Shown piece by piece: positions 16,296 to 25,211 of a stretch of DNA of 64,000 nucleotides. Below the pieces are notes generated by a model, which was not told the origin of the DNA, did not search any database, and worked only from the letters and a program-made list of their open reading frames with translations. The stretch spans positions 62,001-126,000 of the forward strand of contig CAKQUX010000002.1 in assembly GCA_934277645.1 (NCBI GenBank), given 5' to 3'. Both the position numbers and the translations under genes were made by a program. Source of the DNA: an uncultured Clostridia bacterium (GTDB lineage Bacteria; Bacillota; Clostridia; Christensenellales; CAG-917). The first letter of the stretch is position 1. Every line of letters starts with the position of its first letter.

Positions 16296-16329
16296 TTGAT
16301 AATACAACAATATAAAAGCCTGTTTTTAC
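16296..16329 (-). promoter_or_regulatory. Shared ECF-regulon element, sigma copy
   Basis: Minus strand GTAAAAAC, spacer, TTGTTGTATTATCAA; matches the copy at 14590-14623 in sequence and spacing. If TATTAT is the -10 the start would fall very near the ribosome binding site, so the leader is very short or the true -10 is a few bases upstream. The stretch 16330-16604 is low-complexity, T-rich and without a gene I can support. Confidence 0.6.
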
Positions 16330-16604
16330 AACGCTTTTTTATTTTTTGCTAATTATTTTTCGCTTTGCCTTTTGCTACTTATCTTTTTGCTTTCTACTCT
16401 AGTTTTCTATGTTTTGTGTTACTTTACTTTTGCTATTTGATTTGTTTTTGCTTATCTTTTTGCCGCTTGGCTTTCTTTATATGTTCTATTTTTAAACTGC
16501 TTTATTTCCCGCTTAGCTTTTTACTGCTTCGTTTTTTTGTTTATTCTATATTTTGCTTTTCCGTTTGCAAGTCAAATGGTCGAACAAAAAACTTGTTATC
16601 CTAT

Positions 16605-16630
16605 TAAAAAAGTCTGCAAGTTGCAGACTT
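16605..16630 (-). terminator. Terminator overlapping the end of the kinase gene
   Basis: Stem AAGTCTGCA / TGCAGACTT with a 3-base loop followed by T residues on the minus strand. The stop codon of the kinase gene (16631-16629) overlaps the base of the stem. Confidence 0.85.
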
Positions 16631-17456
16631 AGTTAAGACCGAAAGTAGTCGATTTTACGTTGCCTTCCAAAATATCTTTTATGGAATATTTTGAATTTGC
16701 GATTATGACCTTCGTTCCGTTTTTAAGCGGCTCTTTTATATATTCGAGCTTTGCCTTTGCACCGTGCGAACCTTGTCTGTTAGAACCGTAGCAATGGTTT
16801 TGAAGCTCGGTCACGTTGTCGATAAGTTCGTAAAGGTCACGTCCCGACACTTTTTCGATAAGCGAGCTTTCGTCGGAAATGTCATTGTAAATGCCGTCAA
16901 GAGTCGATAAAATAAGAAGAGTTTTGCATTTAACAAGGCACGCGATTTGGCTTGCCGTTTCGTCGTTGTCGATACATTCGATTGCTCTGCCGTTTTTGCG
17001 TTTTATTTTGTCGATTTCAAGTTTGCGGTTCTCTTCGCTACAAACGGCGTCATTGTAATTTATGATAGGAATTGCGTTTTGCTTAGGACAACGGACGAGC
17101 ATTTCCGAAAGATGACGACGCTTTTCATCGTCGTTGAAATGTTGATGCTCGACAAGAATTTGTCTCACGCTGTATCTGTTGTCGATAAACTGACGATACG
17201 TTTGCATAATGACGGATTGTCCTTGCGCCGCATAGTCGGTTTTGTTGTCTTCTTCGCTTCCGTCAAGAGGCTTGCCGTTACGTTTGATATAGTCGAGTTT
17301 TCCGATTTCCGTTGCGCCCGACGTTACCCAAATGTAGCCCGGTTTCAATTCACGAGACAAACGCGCTATTATGTTGTAATTTATGTCCTGATATTCACGG
17401 TTGATAAGCGCCATCGAACCGATTTTTCCGACAAGTTCAATATCAAAATTTGCCAT
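16629..17456 (-). CDS. Amino-acid-kinase-family protein, glutamate 5-kinase-like
   Basis: 275 residues of the amino-acid-kinase fold. KIGS near residue 11, VTSGATEIG (about 44), AAQGQSVIMQTY (about 77), AIPIINYNDAV (about 127) and DNDETASQIA with TLLILSTLDGIYND match the glutamate 5-kinase (ProB) pattern in order. The usual C-terminal PUA domain is absent, the GTGGM-like loop is replaced by GSHGAKAKL, and no proA is adjacent. Proline biosynthesis is therefore one possibility only; another small phospho-acceptor is equally open. The start has GAGGT upstream and a promoter directly before it. Confidence 0.65.
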   Translation of the reverse strand: MANFDIELVGKIGSMALINREYQDINYNIIARLSRELKPGYIWVTSGATEIGKLDYIKRNGKPLDGSEEDNKTDYAAQGQSVIMQTYRQFIDNRYSVRQILVEHQHFNDDEKRRHLSEMLVRCPKQNAIPIINYNDAVCSEENRKLEIDKIKRKNGRAIECIDNDETASQIACLVKCKTLLILSTLDGIYNDISDESSLIEKVSGRDLYELIDNVTELQNHCYGSNRQGSHGAKAKLEYIKEPLKNGTKVIIANSKYSIKDILEGNVKSTTFGLN

Positions 17457-17472
17457 AAGTACCTCGCAGATT

Positions 17473-17500
17473 ATTATATCATAATCTTAAAACTTTGCAA
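17473..17500 (-). promoter_or_regulatory. Promoter of the ProB-like kinase gene
   Basis: TTGCAA (17500-17495), 16-base spacer, TATAAT (17478-17473) on the minus strand, about 17 bases before the ATG at 17456. Confidence 0.65.
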
Positions 17501-17506
17501 GCTATT

Positions 17507-18172
17507 TTATACTCCCCTAAGAAAGGTAGGAACAAACTGCGACGCGGCTTTTTGCGCTTCCATAAAAAACTCTCTCGGATGCGAGCTGAATCCCTTTCCG
17601 TGGTCGATATATTGTTGAAGATAAAACGCCTTTTTGCCTTTGAGTGTTTTTGCCACAGCTACTATATCGTCAACGGTAAGTTGCGGAATAACCGTCATAC
17701 GAAATTCATAGTCCACTCCGCTAGTGCTTATTATCTCTATGCTGTCCGTCAAAACGTCTTTGCTCTCGTTCGTAGTCGGCGTCACCAAATGATATTTGTC
17801 GAGCGGCGCCTTGACGTCCATTGCGACGTAATCGATTTTTCCCGTCGGCAAAAGTTTTCTAAGCACGTCGGGGCGCTTTCCGTTGGTGTCAAGTTTTACG
17901 TCAAGCCCCATAGCCTTGATTTTATCGATAAAATCTTCCAAATCGGATTGCAGAGTCGGCTCGCCGCCACTTACGACAACGCCGTCCAAAAACAATTTGT
18001 TCTTTTCGATTTTTGCCAGAATTTCGTCCTGATTCAAAAAATCTTTCGTATCTAAAATCTGCTCGTTGTGACAATACCAGCAACGCATATTGCAACCGCC
18101 CACAAAAACCGTTGCGGCTATGTGCGACGGATAGTCCACAAAAGAATTTGCTTGAAATCCCGCTATGTTCAT
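17507..18172 (-). CDS. nrdG: Anaerobic ribonucleotide reductase activating protein (radical SAM)
   Basis: A 221-residue radical SAM enzyme with the CxxxCxxC cluster motif CNMRCWYC at residues 28-35 and the SAM-binding GGEP motif (SGGEPTLQ). It would install the glycyl radical on NrdD, encoded 200 bases upstream on the same strand. It is the NrdG2-like, pyruvate-formate-lyase-activase-like length and start (GFQANSFVDYPS). As no PFL is nearby and nrdD is the neighbour, the NrdD activase role is preferred. A hairpin terminator lies between the two genes, so expression may be by read-through or from its own promoter. Confidence 0.88.
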   Translation of the reverse strand: MNIAGFQANSFVDYPSHIAATVFVGGCNMRCWYCHNEQILDTKDFLNQDEILAKIEKNKLFLDGVVVSGGEPTLQSDLEDFIDKIKAMGLDVKLDTNGKRPDVLRKLLPTGKIDYVAMDVKAPLDKYHLVTPTTNESKDVLTDSIEIISTSGVDYEFRMTVIPQLTVDDIVAVAKTLKGKKAFYLQQYIDHGKGFSSHPREFFMEAQKAASQFVPTFLRGV

Positions 18173-18339
18173 TTTATACCCCTCTGTTACGTTTCGTGTG
18201 TTATTTGTTTGTTGCGAGCTATTAAGCCGCTCTGTTTATCGGCGTCCGATTTAAGTCTTATGCAGTGTGGTATTGACATTGTAACATTTCACTGCGAGTT
18301 CGTTTTATTTTGCCGTTAAACTTTTATTCTATTCGGTAA

Positions 18340-18364
18340 AAATAAAGGCGAGTTGAACTCGCCT
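18340..18364 (-). terminator. Terminator after nrdD
   Basis: Perfect AGGCGAG / CTCGCCT stem with a 5-base loop and a TTTATTTTT tail on the minus strand. Confidence 0.8.
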
Positions 18365-18373
18365 CTACTTTTG

Positions 18374-20476
18374 TTACTTAACGTCTTTTACTTGGTCAGG
18401 ACGAATAACGTATTTAACTCTTTCACGATATTCTTCCTTCTTACCCTTGTTGTAGTTTTGAACAGGTCTCAAATATCCGACGACTCTGCTGTAAACTTCG
18501 GTTTCGGCTCCGCAATGCGGGCAAGTGAAATGTTCGCCTGCGATATATCCGTGCGTGTTGCAAACGCTGAACGTCGGAGTCATAGAGATGTAAGGCATCT
18601 TCGAAACGGTGAAGATTTTCTTGATGAGCTTTTTGCAGACTTCAGGGTCTTCGATACGTTCGCCGAGATAAAGGTGTTGAACCGTGCCGCCCGTATAAAG
18701 GAATTGAAGTTCGTCTTGCAATCTGACCGTTTCCATAATATCGTCGGTGTATCCGACAGGAAGTTGAGTCGAGTTTGTATAATAAACGTCCTTTTCGCCT
18801 GCGGTGATGATGTCAGGATATTGAGCCTTGTCAAGTCTTGCAAGACGATAGGTCGTGCCTTCGGCAGGCGTAGCTTCAAGGTTGTAGTTGTGACCCGTTT
18901 CCTTTTGGAACTCGATCATAACTTCTCTTAAATATTTCATAACTTTCAAAGCGAACGCTTGACCTTCGTCGGTTGTGATGTCTTTGCCCATAAAGTTAAG
19001 GCAGGCTTCGTTCATACCGACGATACCGATTGTGTTGAAGTGGTTCGTCCAATATTCGCCCGTTCTTTCTTTAACGCCGCGAAGATAATTTGTCGAATAA
19101 GGATAAAGTCCTCTTTCGCTTTGAGCTTCGATAATCTTTCTCTTGATTTCAAGCGAAGTCTTGCCGAGCGTTGCCATTTGCTTCAATCTGTCCATAAATT
19201 CGGCTTCCGTCTTTGAAAGATAACCGATTCTCGGAAGGTTGATTGTTACAACGCCGATAGAACCTGTAAGCGGATTCGAGCCGAACAAGCCGCCACCGCG
19301 TTTACGAAGTTCCGAAACGTCGAGACGAAGTCTGCAACACATCGAAACAGCGTCTTCAGGTGAAAGGTCACTGTTGATATAGTTTGCAAAATAAGGAATT
19401 CCGTATTTGCAAGTGATGTTCATAAATGCGTTTACGACAGGACTATCCCAATCGAACTCTTTGGTGACGTTGATTGTAGGAATAGGGAAAGTGAAAACTC
19501 TGCCCTTTGCGTCGCCTTCGAGCATAACGTCGCAGAATGCAAGGTTGAACATATCCATTTCTTTTTGGAAATCTTTGTACGTTTCTTCCTTATATTCGCC
19601 ACCGATAACGACAGGTTGATCTGCAAGCGTTCTAGGAACTTTGATATCGAACGTAAGGTTGCTGAACGGGCATTGGAAGCCTACTCTTGTCGGAACGTTG
19701 ATATTGAAGACAAACTCTTGAATACATTGTCTTACTTGGTCGTAAGTCATGTTGTCGTAACGAATGAACGGAGCGCAATAGGTGTCGATAGAACTCCAAG
19801 CCTGAGCGCCTGCCGTTTCGCCTTGCGTCGTAAACGTGCTGTTTACAAGTTGTCCCAAGAAACTTCTAAGATGCTTTGCAGGGTGCGATTCGACTTTGCC
19901 CGAAACACCGCCGAAGCCTTCTGTCAAAAGTTGACGAATGTCCCAACCTGCGCAGTACGGTCCGAAGAAACCGAGGTCGTGAAGGTGAATAGCTCCGCTT
20001 TCGTGCGCTTCTCTGACTTCTTTCGGATATACCTTATAAAGCCAATACTTTTTGGTGAAGTGTTCGCGGACGTAGTTGTTAAGTCCGTTTACGCTCTTTT
20101 GCATATTTGCGTTTTCTTTGACGCCCCAGTCTTTTTCGGCAAGGTAGCCCGTGAAAAGTTCGCTCGTTTCGCCGATAAGAGCGTTGATGTTTCTTGCTTC
20201 TTGACGTCTTTCACGATAAAGAATATAAGCCTTAGCCGTTTGAGCGTGACCTTCGTTAATAAGAACTTGTTCGACCAAGTCTTGGATGTCTTCAACCGAA
20301 GGAATCTTGTCGGTAAATTTAGCTTCTGCCGCTTTAACTACAAGGTCGGCAAGCGTTGCCGCCAAAATTTTATCTTTGCCGCCGCACGCTTGCGCCGCTT
20401 TAAAGATAGCTTCCGTAATCTTGTCCTTTTCAAAGAACTCGATTCTGCCGTCACGTTTCAAAATTTTGATAATCAT
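18374..20476 (-). CDS. nrdD: Anaerobic ribonucleoside-triphosphate reductase
   Basis: The class III reductase, 700 residues. It starts with an ATP-cone (MIIKILKRDGRIEFFEKDKI), which senses dATP/ATP; the finger-loop catalytic region follows, and the C-terminus has the Cys-rich metal site (CNTHGY, TCPHC) and the glycyl radical motif RVVGYLRPV with Gly at about residue 667. Formate is the usual reductant for the subclass; the sequence by eye does not prove this. GGAG lies upstream of the ATG. The 5' region is unusually rich in NrdR-type palindromes, so NrdR repression is expected. Confidence 0.96.
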   Translation of the reverse strand: MIIKILKRDGRIEFFEKDKITEAIFKAAQACGGKDKILAATLADLVVKAAEAKFTDKIPSVEDIQDLVEQVLINEGHAQTAKAYILYRERRQEARNINALIGETSELFTGYLAEKDWGVKENANMQKSVNGLNNYVREHFTKKYWLYKVYPKEVREAHESGAIHLHDLGFFGPYCAGWDIRQLLTEGFGGVSGKVESHPAKHLRSFLGQLVNSTFTTQGETAGAQAWSSIDTYCAPFIRYDNMTYDQVRQCIQEFVFNINVPTRVGFQCPFSNLTFDIKVPRTLADQPVVIGGEYKEETYKDFQKEMDMFNLAFCDVMLEGDAKGRVFTFPIPTINVTKEFDWDSPVVNAFMNITCKYGIPYFANYINSDLSPEDAVSMCCRLRLDVSELRKRGGGLFGSNPLTGSIGVVTINLPRIGYLSKTEAEFMDRLKQMATLGKTSLEIKRKIIEAQSERGLYPYSTNYLRGVKERTGEYWTNHFNTIGIVGMNEACLNFMGKDITTDEGQAFALKVMKYLREVMIEFQKETGHNYNLEATPAEGTTYRLARLDKAQYPDIITAGEKDVYYTNSTQLPVGYTDDIMETVRLQDELQFLYTGGTVQHLYLGERIEDPEVCKKLIKKIFTVSKMPYISMTPTFSVCNTHGYIAGEHFTCPHCGAETEVYSRVVGYLRPVQNYNKGKKEEYRERVKYVIRPDQVKDVK

Positions 20477-20551
20477 ACGTCTTTTTCTCCTATTGTCAGA
20501 ATTTGTTCGGCAATTTTGCCGAGCATTTTTGTTTGCTAGAATAATCTATCA

Positions 20552-20599
20552 TAACAATATGTAGTTTGTCAATAGGAAAATGACCACAATATATAGTTT
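20552..20599 (-). promoter_or_regulatory. NrdR box pair and promoter in front of nrdD
   Basis: Two near-consensus NrdR boxes (16 bp, ACACWATATWTTGTGT type) at 20552-20567 and 20584-20599, centres 32 bp apart, which is three helical turns as known for NrdR pairs. Between and over them a TTGACA (20571-20566 on minus) starts a likely promoter with the -10 about 18 bases on. A hairpin GTGAAAC / GTTTCAC is at 20604-20630. Confidence 0.8.
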
Positions 20600-20776
20600 T
20601 TTTGTGAAACTTTTCGTGAAACTGTTTCACACCGAAAACACTTGCATAAACGCGCAAAACTGTCCACATTTTGCATAAAATCACGCATATAGATAAACGA
20701 TTTAACCATATTCAGCCATTTATTTTTATAAATTTATACGAACTTTATAAATTTATACAATTTTTCGCCGTTTCAT

Positions 20777-20860
20777 CCACAAAATGTAGTGTTTTTACAA
20801 CTTTTTTCGTTAAAGAAAAACACTATATATTGTGGTCAAAATCACAATATATAGTGTTTT
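20777..20860 (-). promoter_or_regulatory. Distal NrdR box array
   Basis: A perfect 18-bp inverted repeat (20817-20834 with 20843-20860) holds two NrdR boxes, ACACTATATATTGTGG at 20820-20835 and its mirror at 20842-20857, centres 22 bp apart. A weaker fifth box is at 20777-20792. This lies 300-400 bases before the nrdD start, in the otherwise empty stretch 20600-21000, where I see no gene. Confidence 0.75.
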
Positions 20861-21000
20861 GAATAATGCCGTTAAAAACTATGCGAACGACAGGTTTAAC
20901 AATAAACATCTACGCTAAGCATATCGTTAATGTTAACCGCCGCTATTGCCAATCATGTTGTCTAATCGTCTAAACAATGCTTTCAGTTGCCAAATCTCGT

Positions 21001-22422
21001 TTAGCTTGTCTTTCCCGTAAGTCCTACGTCAAGCACCGATTTATCGACTTCGGTATCTACCGTAAACGCAATCGTAGTTCCGCTTATCTTGCAAACGATA
21101 TTTCCGTTAAGGTCGGTTCGATAGAACGTTATGTTTCTTGCAATAAGTCTGTCGAGAGTCGCTTGACGTGGATGATAGAAAGTGTTTCCTGCCGCTTTGC
21201 AACTTATGAATGCATATTCGACGGTTATAAAGTCGAGAAACTCGTCGGTGGTAGACGTCTCGCTGCCGTGGTGTCCGACTTTAAGAACGTCACAGTCGAG
21301 TTTGTCTACGCCGTAAAACTCTTTTGCCTTTTTGATAAAGATAGGTTCATTTTCGACGTTAGAATCGCCCGTCAAAACTACTCTCTTGCCGTTGTATTGC
21401 AAAATGCCTATCGGCGAAATGGCATTCTTTTTATGCGCATTGCTAAGGTTTGTTGTCTTCCATTCTTCGGCGGTATAACCGAAGAAATCGATTTTATACG
21501 TTTCGCCCTCGATAGCAAAGTTGCCGACGTTAAGAATTATGTCGGCAAGGTTGCCGTCCGAAGCGACTTCGGTCAATGCTCCAAGATAGAACTTTGTATA
21601 AACGTCGCTGTCAATCGTATCTTCATCGGTAAACATAGCAACCCTGTCCGCCGGAAGAGCTGCAAACTGTTCGGCAAATTTATCTTTCGTTGATCCCGAC
21701 TTGACGTTTGGCATATAAATGTTATCTACGACAAATCCCGCAAGCACTTTATCAAGCTGGTCGACGTGGTCTTCGTCACAGTGAGTGAGCATAAGATAAT
21801 CGATTTGCCCATCGGTTATATACTTTTCAAGATACGGCTTGGTAGTCTCTTCATAACTATATCCCGTGCTTTTGTTTCCGCAATCGATAAGCATCTCTTT
21901 TCCGTCAGGGAACAATATCAAAATGCAGTCGCCTTGTCCAACGTCGAGCATATGTACTTGGAGTTCGCCTTCGGAAATAATAGTGCCGCCGTTACTGCCA
22001 CCGTTACTGCCGCCGCCGTTGCCGTTTCCGTTGCCTTTATCTACAAAGTTATATTTCCACCATTCGTCGACCGTGTTTTTAAAGTCGGGTTTCGTTTCAT
22101 ACAAAACGACGAATACTATAACCGCAGCCAAAATTATTGCGATTATCGCAAGCGCTACTATAAGCGCGGTTTTCTTTTTCATTTTTACCCCTGCAACCTT
22201 GACGTTTTTCTTTCCGACTTCCACAAGCGGCTTATCGCCATAATTGCCCTTTTCTTTCGTTTTGGCTCTCGACGATGACTTCTTTGTCGCCGATTTCGTT
22301 GATGCAGATTTCATCGACGTCGAACTTTTTGTTTTCGATGAGCCGTTTGCACTAGATTTACCCGATTTCGTCGTCGAAGTGGTTTTTTTGGTTCCGGATT
22401 TATTCTCTGCTCCTTTTGCCAT
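21001..22422 (-). CDS. Membrane-anchored ComEC/Rec2-like metallo-beta-lactamase-fold protein
   Basis: 473 residues. Residues 1-60 are a Ser/Thr/Lys low-complexity cytoplasmic tail, then one transmembrane helix (about 84-107), a Gly/Asn linker, and a metallo-hydrolase domain with HMLDVGQGDCILI, the metal motif THCDEDHVD and GHHGSE. This is the ComEC-type hydrolase module without the competence transmembrane channel, so a direct DNA-uptake role is not implied; the domain faces outward and may be a secreted nuclease/phosphodiesterase. GGAGG precedes the ATG. The gene ends about 520 bases before nrdD with no obvious shared transcript. Confidence 0.85.
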   Translation of the reverse strand: MAKGAENKSGTKKTTSTTKSGKSSANGSSKTKSSTSMKSASTKSATKKSSSRAKTKEKGNYGDKPLVEVGKKNVKVAGVKMKKKTALIVALAIIAIILAAVIVFVVLYETKPDFKNTVDEWWKYNFVDKGNGNGNGGGSNGGSNGGTIISEGELQVHMLDVGQGDCILILFPDGKEMLIDCGNKSTGYSYEETTKPYLEKYITDGQIDYLMLTHCDEDHVDQLDKVLAGFVVDNIYMPNVKSGSTKDKFAEQFAALPADRVAMFTDEDTIDSDVYTKFYLGALTEVASDGNLADIILNVGNFAIEGETYKIDFFGYTAEEWKTTNLSNAHKKNAISPIGILQYNGKRVVLTGDSNVENEPIFIKKAKEFYGVDKLDCDVLKVGHHGSETSTTDEFLDFITVEYAFISCKAAGNTFYHPRQATLDRLIARNITFYRTDLNGNIVCKISGTTIAFTVDTEVDKSVLDVGLTGKTS

Positions 22423-22460
22423 TACGTCCTCCGCTTTTTCTATTGTATTTCAAATTTTTA

Positions 22461-22486
22461 AAAGGTGACACTACTGTCACCCTTTA
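22461..22486 (-). terminator. Terminator after dapL
   Basis: Stem around TGACA / TGTCA (AAAGGTGACA with TGTCACCCTTT on the plus strand), 4-base loop, T-rich tail on the minus strand. Confidence 0.75.
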
Positions 22487-22487
22487 A

Positions 22488-23678
22488 CTACTTTTTGAGG
22501 TCAAGTACGGCTTGTTTAAACTTGCCCATTGCCTTTATAACGTTTTCACGATCGCCGAAAGCCGTAAGTCTGAAGTAGCCCTCTCCGTGTTCGCCGAAGC
22601 CGACGCCCGGAGTTCCTGCAACGCCGTAGGACAAAAGATAATCGAAGAATTCCCAAGAACCCATATTGCACGGGCATTTAAACCAGATATACGGTGAATT
22701 TTCGCCGCCTATATACCAAATGCCGAGTTCGTCCAAAACTTCCATCATTACTTTTGCATTTCCGAGATAATACTTGATGTTTTCTCTCGTTTGCTTATAT
22801 CCTTCTTCCGTAAAGACCGCTTCGCCGCCCTTTTGAATGACGTACGAAACGCCGTTGAATTTTGTCGTTTGACGTCTAAGCCACATTTTGTTAAGTCTTA
22901 CGCCCTCTCGTTCAAGCTCGTTTGGCACGATTGTATATCCGAGTCTTGTTCCCGTAAAGCCTGCCGTTTTTGAAAGCGAACAAATCTCGATGGCGCAGGT
23001 CTTTGCACCTTCTATTTCAAAAATCGACGTAGGAAGATTTTTGTCCGTAACAAACGCTTCGTATGCGCTGTCAAACAAAATAATCGCATTTTTTTTGTTT
23101 GCATAGTCTACCCACGCTTTAAGTCCTGCCTTGTCATAAACCGCGCCTGTCGGATTGCACGGCGAACAAATGTAAATTATGTCCGCATCGACGCTGTCGT
23201 CGGGAAGCGGAAGGAAATTGTTTTCAAGATTGCCTTCGTAAAACTTGATTTTCCTGCCTGCCATAACGTTTGTGTCAAGATAAACGGGATATACTATATC
23301 GCTCATCAAAACGGTGTTGTCTACGCTGAAAATGTCGAGAATGTTTCCGAGATCGCTCTTTGCACCATCAGAAATGAAAATTTCGGCAGGATCGAGCGTT
23401 ACGCCTTTGCCCTTATAATAATCGGCAATTTTATCTCTCAAAAACGCATAGCCCTGTTCGTCGCCATAACCTTTAAACGTTTCCTTCTTGCCCATTTCGT
23501 CCGACGCCTTTTTGAGAGCGTCAACAACGATTTGCGGAAGCGGCAACGTTACGTCGCCGATTGACAAACGAATAATCTCTTTATCGGGATGCTTTTCTTT
23601 GTCTTCTCTGATTTTTCTCGCTACCGTGCTGAAAAGATAGCTTTCGTTGATATTTTGATAATTTGAATTTATTTTCAT
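22488..23678 (-). CDS. dapL: LL-diaminopimelate aminotransferase
   Basis: Converts tetrahydrodipicolinate directly to LL-diaminopimelate with glutamate, bypassing succinyl or acetyl intermediates. 396 residues; start INSNYQNINESYLFSTVARK and RLSIGDVTLPLP are characteristic of DapL, and the PLP lysine is in SLSKTAGFTGTRLGY. Last gene of dapF-guaA-dapL. With DapF next in the same pathway, the operon gives meso-diaminopimelate for peptidoglycan and lysine. Confidence 0.95.
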   Translation of the reverse strand: MKINSNYQNINESYLFSTVARKIREDKEKHPDKEIIRLSIGDVTLPLPQIVVDALKKASDEMGKKETFKGYGDEQGYAFLRDKIADYYKGKGVTLDPAEIFISDGAKSDLGNILDIFSVDNTVLMSDIVYPVYLDTNVMAGRKIKFYEGNLENNFLPLPDDSVDADIIYICSPCNPTGAVYDKAGLKAWVDYANKKNAIILFDSAYEAFVTDKNLPTSIFEIEGAKTCAIEICSLSKTAGFTGTRLGYTIVPNELEREGVRLNKMWLRRQTTKFNGVSYVIQKGGEAVFTEEGYKQTRENIKYYLGNAKVMMEVLDELGIWYIGGENSPYIWFKCPCNMGSWEFFDYLLSYGVAGTPGVGFGEHGEGYFRLTAFGDRENVIKAMGKFKQAVLDLKK

Positions 23679-23687
23679 ATTAACCTC

Positions 23688-25211
23688 TTATTCCCATTCG
23701 ATAGTTGCAGGCGGTTTTCCCGAAATGTCGTAAACCACTCTCGAAACACCGTCTACTTCGTTTGCTATTCTCGACGCGACTTTTTCAAGTACTTCGTGCG
23801 GCACTCTGCAACACTCTGCCGTCATAAAGTCGCTCGTTACGACCGCTCTTAACGCAAGAATATAGTCGTACGTCCTGCTGTCCCCCATAACGCCGACCGA
23901 ACGCATATTTGTGAGTACGGCAAAGTATTGATTTGCCTTTACGTTTGCGTTTTCCATTTCGCTTGTGAAAATTGCGTCCGCTTCTCTCAATATATCGAGT
24001 TTTTCTTCCGTGATATCGCCTATAATTCTGACCGCAAGTCCCGGTCCCGGGAACGGCTGACGATACACGAGCTTGTCAGGAAGTCCGAGCTTTTTGCCGA
24101 TAACCCTGACCTCGTCTTTAAACAAGCCCCTGAGCGGTTCGACAAGCTCTTTAAAGCTCATATCCTTAGGTAAGCCGCCTACGTTATGGTGGCTCTTTAT
24201 ATTAGCGCTGTTCTTTGCGCCCGATTCGATAACGTCGGGATAAATCGTACCTTGCGCCAAAAATTTGACGTCGCCGAACTTTTTCGCTTCGTCCTGAAAG
24301 ACGTTGATAAATTCTGCGCCGATAATTTTTCTCTTAGTTTCAGGGTCGGTTACGCCGCTGAGCTTTGACAAAAATCTGTCTTTTGCGTTTGCTCTTATAA
24401 ATCTTAAATCGAAGTCTTTAAAAGCCGCTTCGACTTCGTCGCCTTCGTTTTTACGCATAAGTCCGTGGTCAACGAAAATGCAAACAAGTTGATTGCCGAT
24501 TGCTTTTGACAAAAGTGCGGCAACAACCGAGCTGTCAACGCCGCCCGAAAGTCCCAAGATTACGGTTTCGTTTCCTACTTGCGCTTTGACTTTTGCGATT
24601 TGTTCTTCGATGTAACCTTCCATAGTGTAGTCGCCCGTTGCTCCGCAAACGTCGTAAACGAAATTGTGAAGCATCGTTTTTCCGTTCGGAGTGTGTTCGA
24701 CTTCGGGATGGAATTGAACGGCGTAAAGTTTTTTGTAGTCGTTTGCCATTGACGCCGTCGGGCAATCTTTGGTTTTTGCCGTACATTTAAATCCGCTAGG
24801 AAGTTTCGCAACGTAATCGGTGTGCGACATAAGCGCAATTTGCTTTTCCGCAAGTCCCTTGAACAACGCTTCCGACGTATCGACCGTTACGTCGATTTTG
24901 CCGTATTCGCTGACTTTGCAAGGAATGACTTCTCCGCCGAGCTTATACGCCATAAGTTGCATTCCGTAACAAATGCCCAAAATAGGTATGCCTATTTCAA
25001 ACAATTCTTTACGGCAAGTAGGCGCGTTTTCGGCATAAACCGAATTCGGGCCGCCCGTAAGTATGATGCCGATAGGGTTCATTTGCTTTATCTCTTCAAT
25101 CGGCATATCGCCCGGTTTGATAATCGAAAGCACGTTCATTTCTCTGACGCGGCGAGCAATAAGCTCTTTATATTGACCGCCAAAGTCTAAAACTAAAATA
25201 GTTTGGTTCAA
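23688..25211 (-). CDS. guaA: GMP synthase (glutamine-hydrolysing)
   Basis: Makes GMP from XMP using glutamine. The class I amidotransferase domain has GICYGMQLM with the catalytic Cys, and the His-Glu of FHPEVEHT; the ATP-pyrophosphatase loop is LSGGVDSSV, and the dimerisation domain ends KPPATIEWE. 507 residues is standard. The start appears to be TTG at 25211, which overlaps the dapF TGA stop (TTGA) with a strong GGGGAGGT six bases upstream; no ATG fits better. Translational coupling to dapF is likely. Confidence 0.96.
   Translation of the reverse strand: MNQTILVLDFGGQYKELIARRVREMNVLSIIKPGDMPIEEIKQMNPIGIILTGGPNSVYAENAPTCRKELFEIGIPILGICYGMQLMAYKLGGEVIPCKVSEYGKIDVTVDTSEALFKGLAEKQIALMSHTDYVAKLPSGFKCTAKTKDCPTASMANDYKKLYAVQFHPEVEHTPNGKTMLHNFVYDVCGATGDYTMEGYIEEQIAKVKAQVGNETVILGLSGGVDSSVVAALLSKAIGNQLVCIFVDHGLMRKNEGDEVEAAFKDFDLRFIRANAKDRFLSKLSGVTDPETKRKIIGAEFINVFQDEAKKFGDVKFLAQGTIYPDVIESGAKNSANIKSHHNVGGLPKDMSFKELVEPLRGLFKDEVRVIGKKLGLPDKLVYRQPFPGPGLAVRIIGDITEEKLDILREADAIFTSEMENANVKANQYFAVLTNMRSVGVMGDSRTYDYILALRAVVTSDFMTAECCRVPHEVLEKVASRIANEVDGVSRVVYDISGKPPATIEWE

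Noticed and set aside
16365..16607. 80-residue hydrophobic, Cys/Phe-rich frame on the plus strand
   Set aside because: It lies in a T-rich low-complexity stretch, has no ribosome binding site, and its composition follows from TTT/CTT/TGC repeats.
20817..20860. 18-bp inverted repeat considered as a terminator of the ComEC-like gene
   Set aside because: It consists of two NrdR boxes, has no T-run, and matches the boxes at the nrdD promoter; an operator is the better reading.
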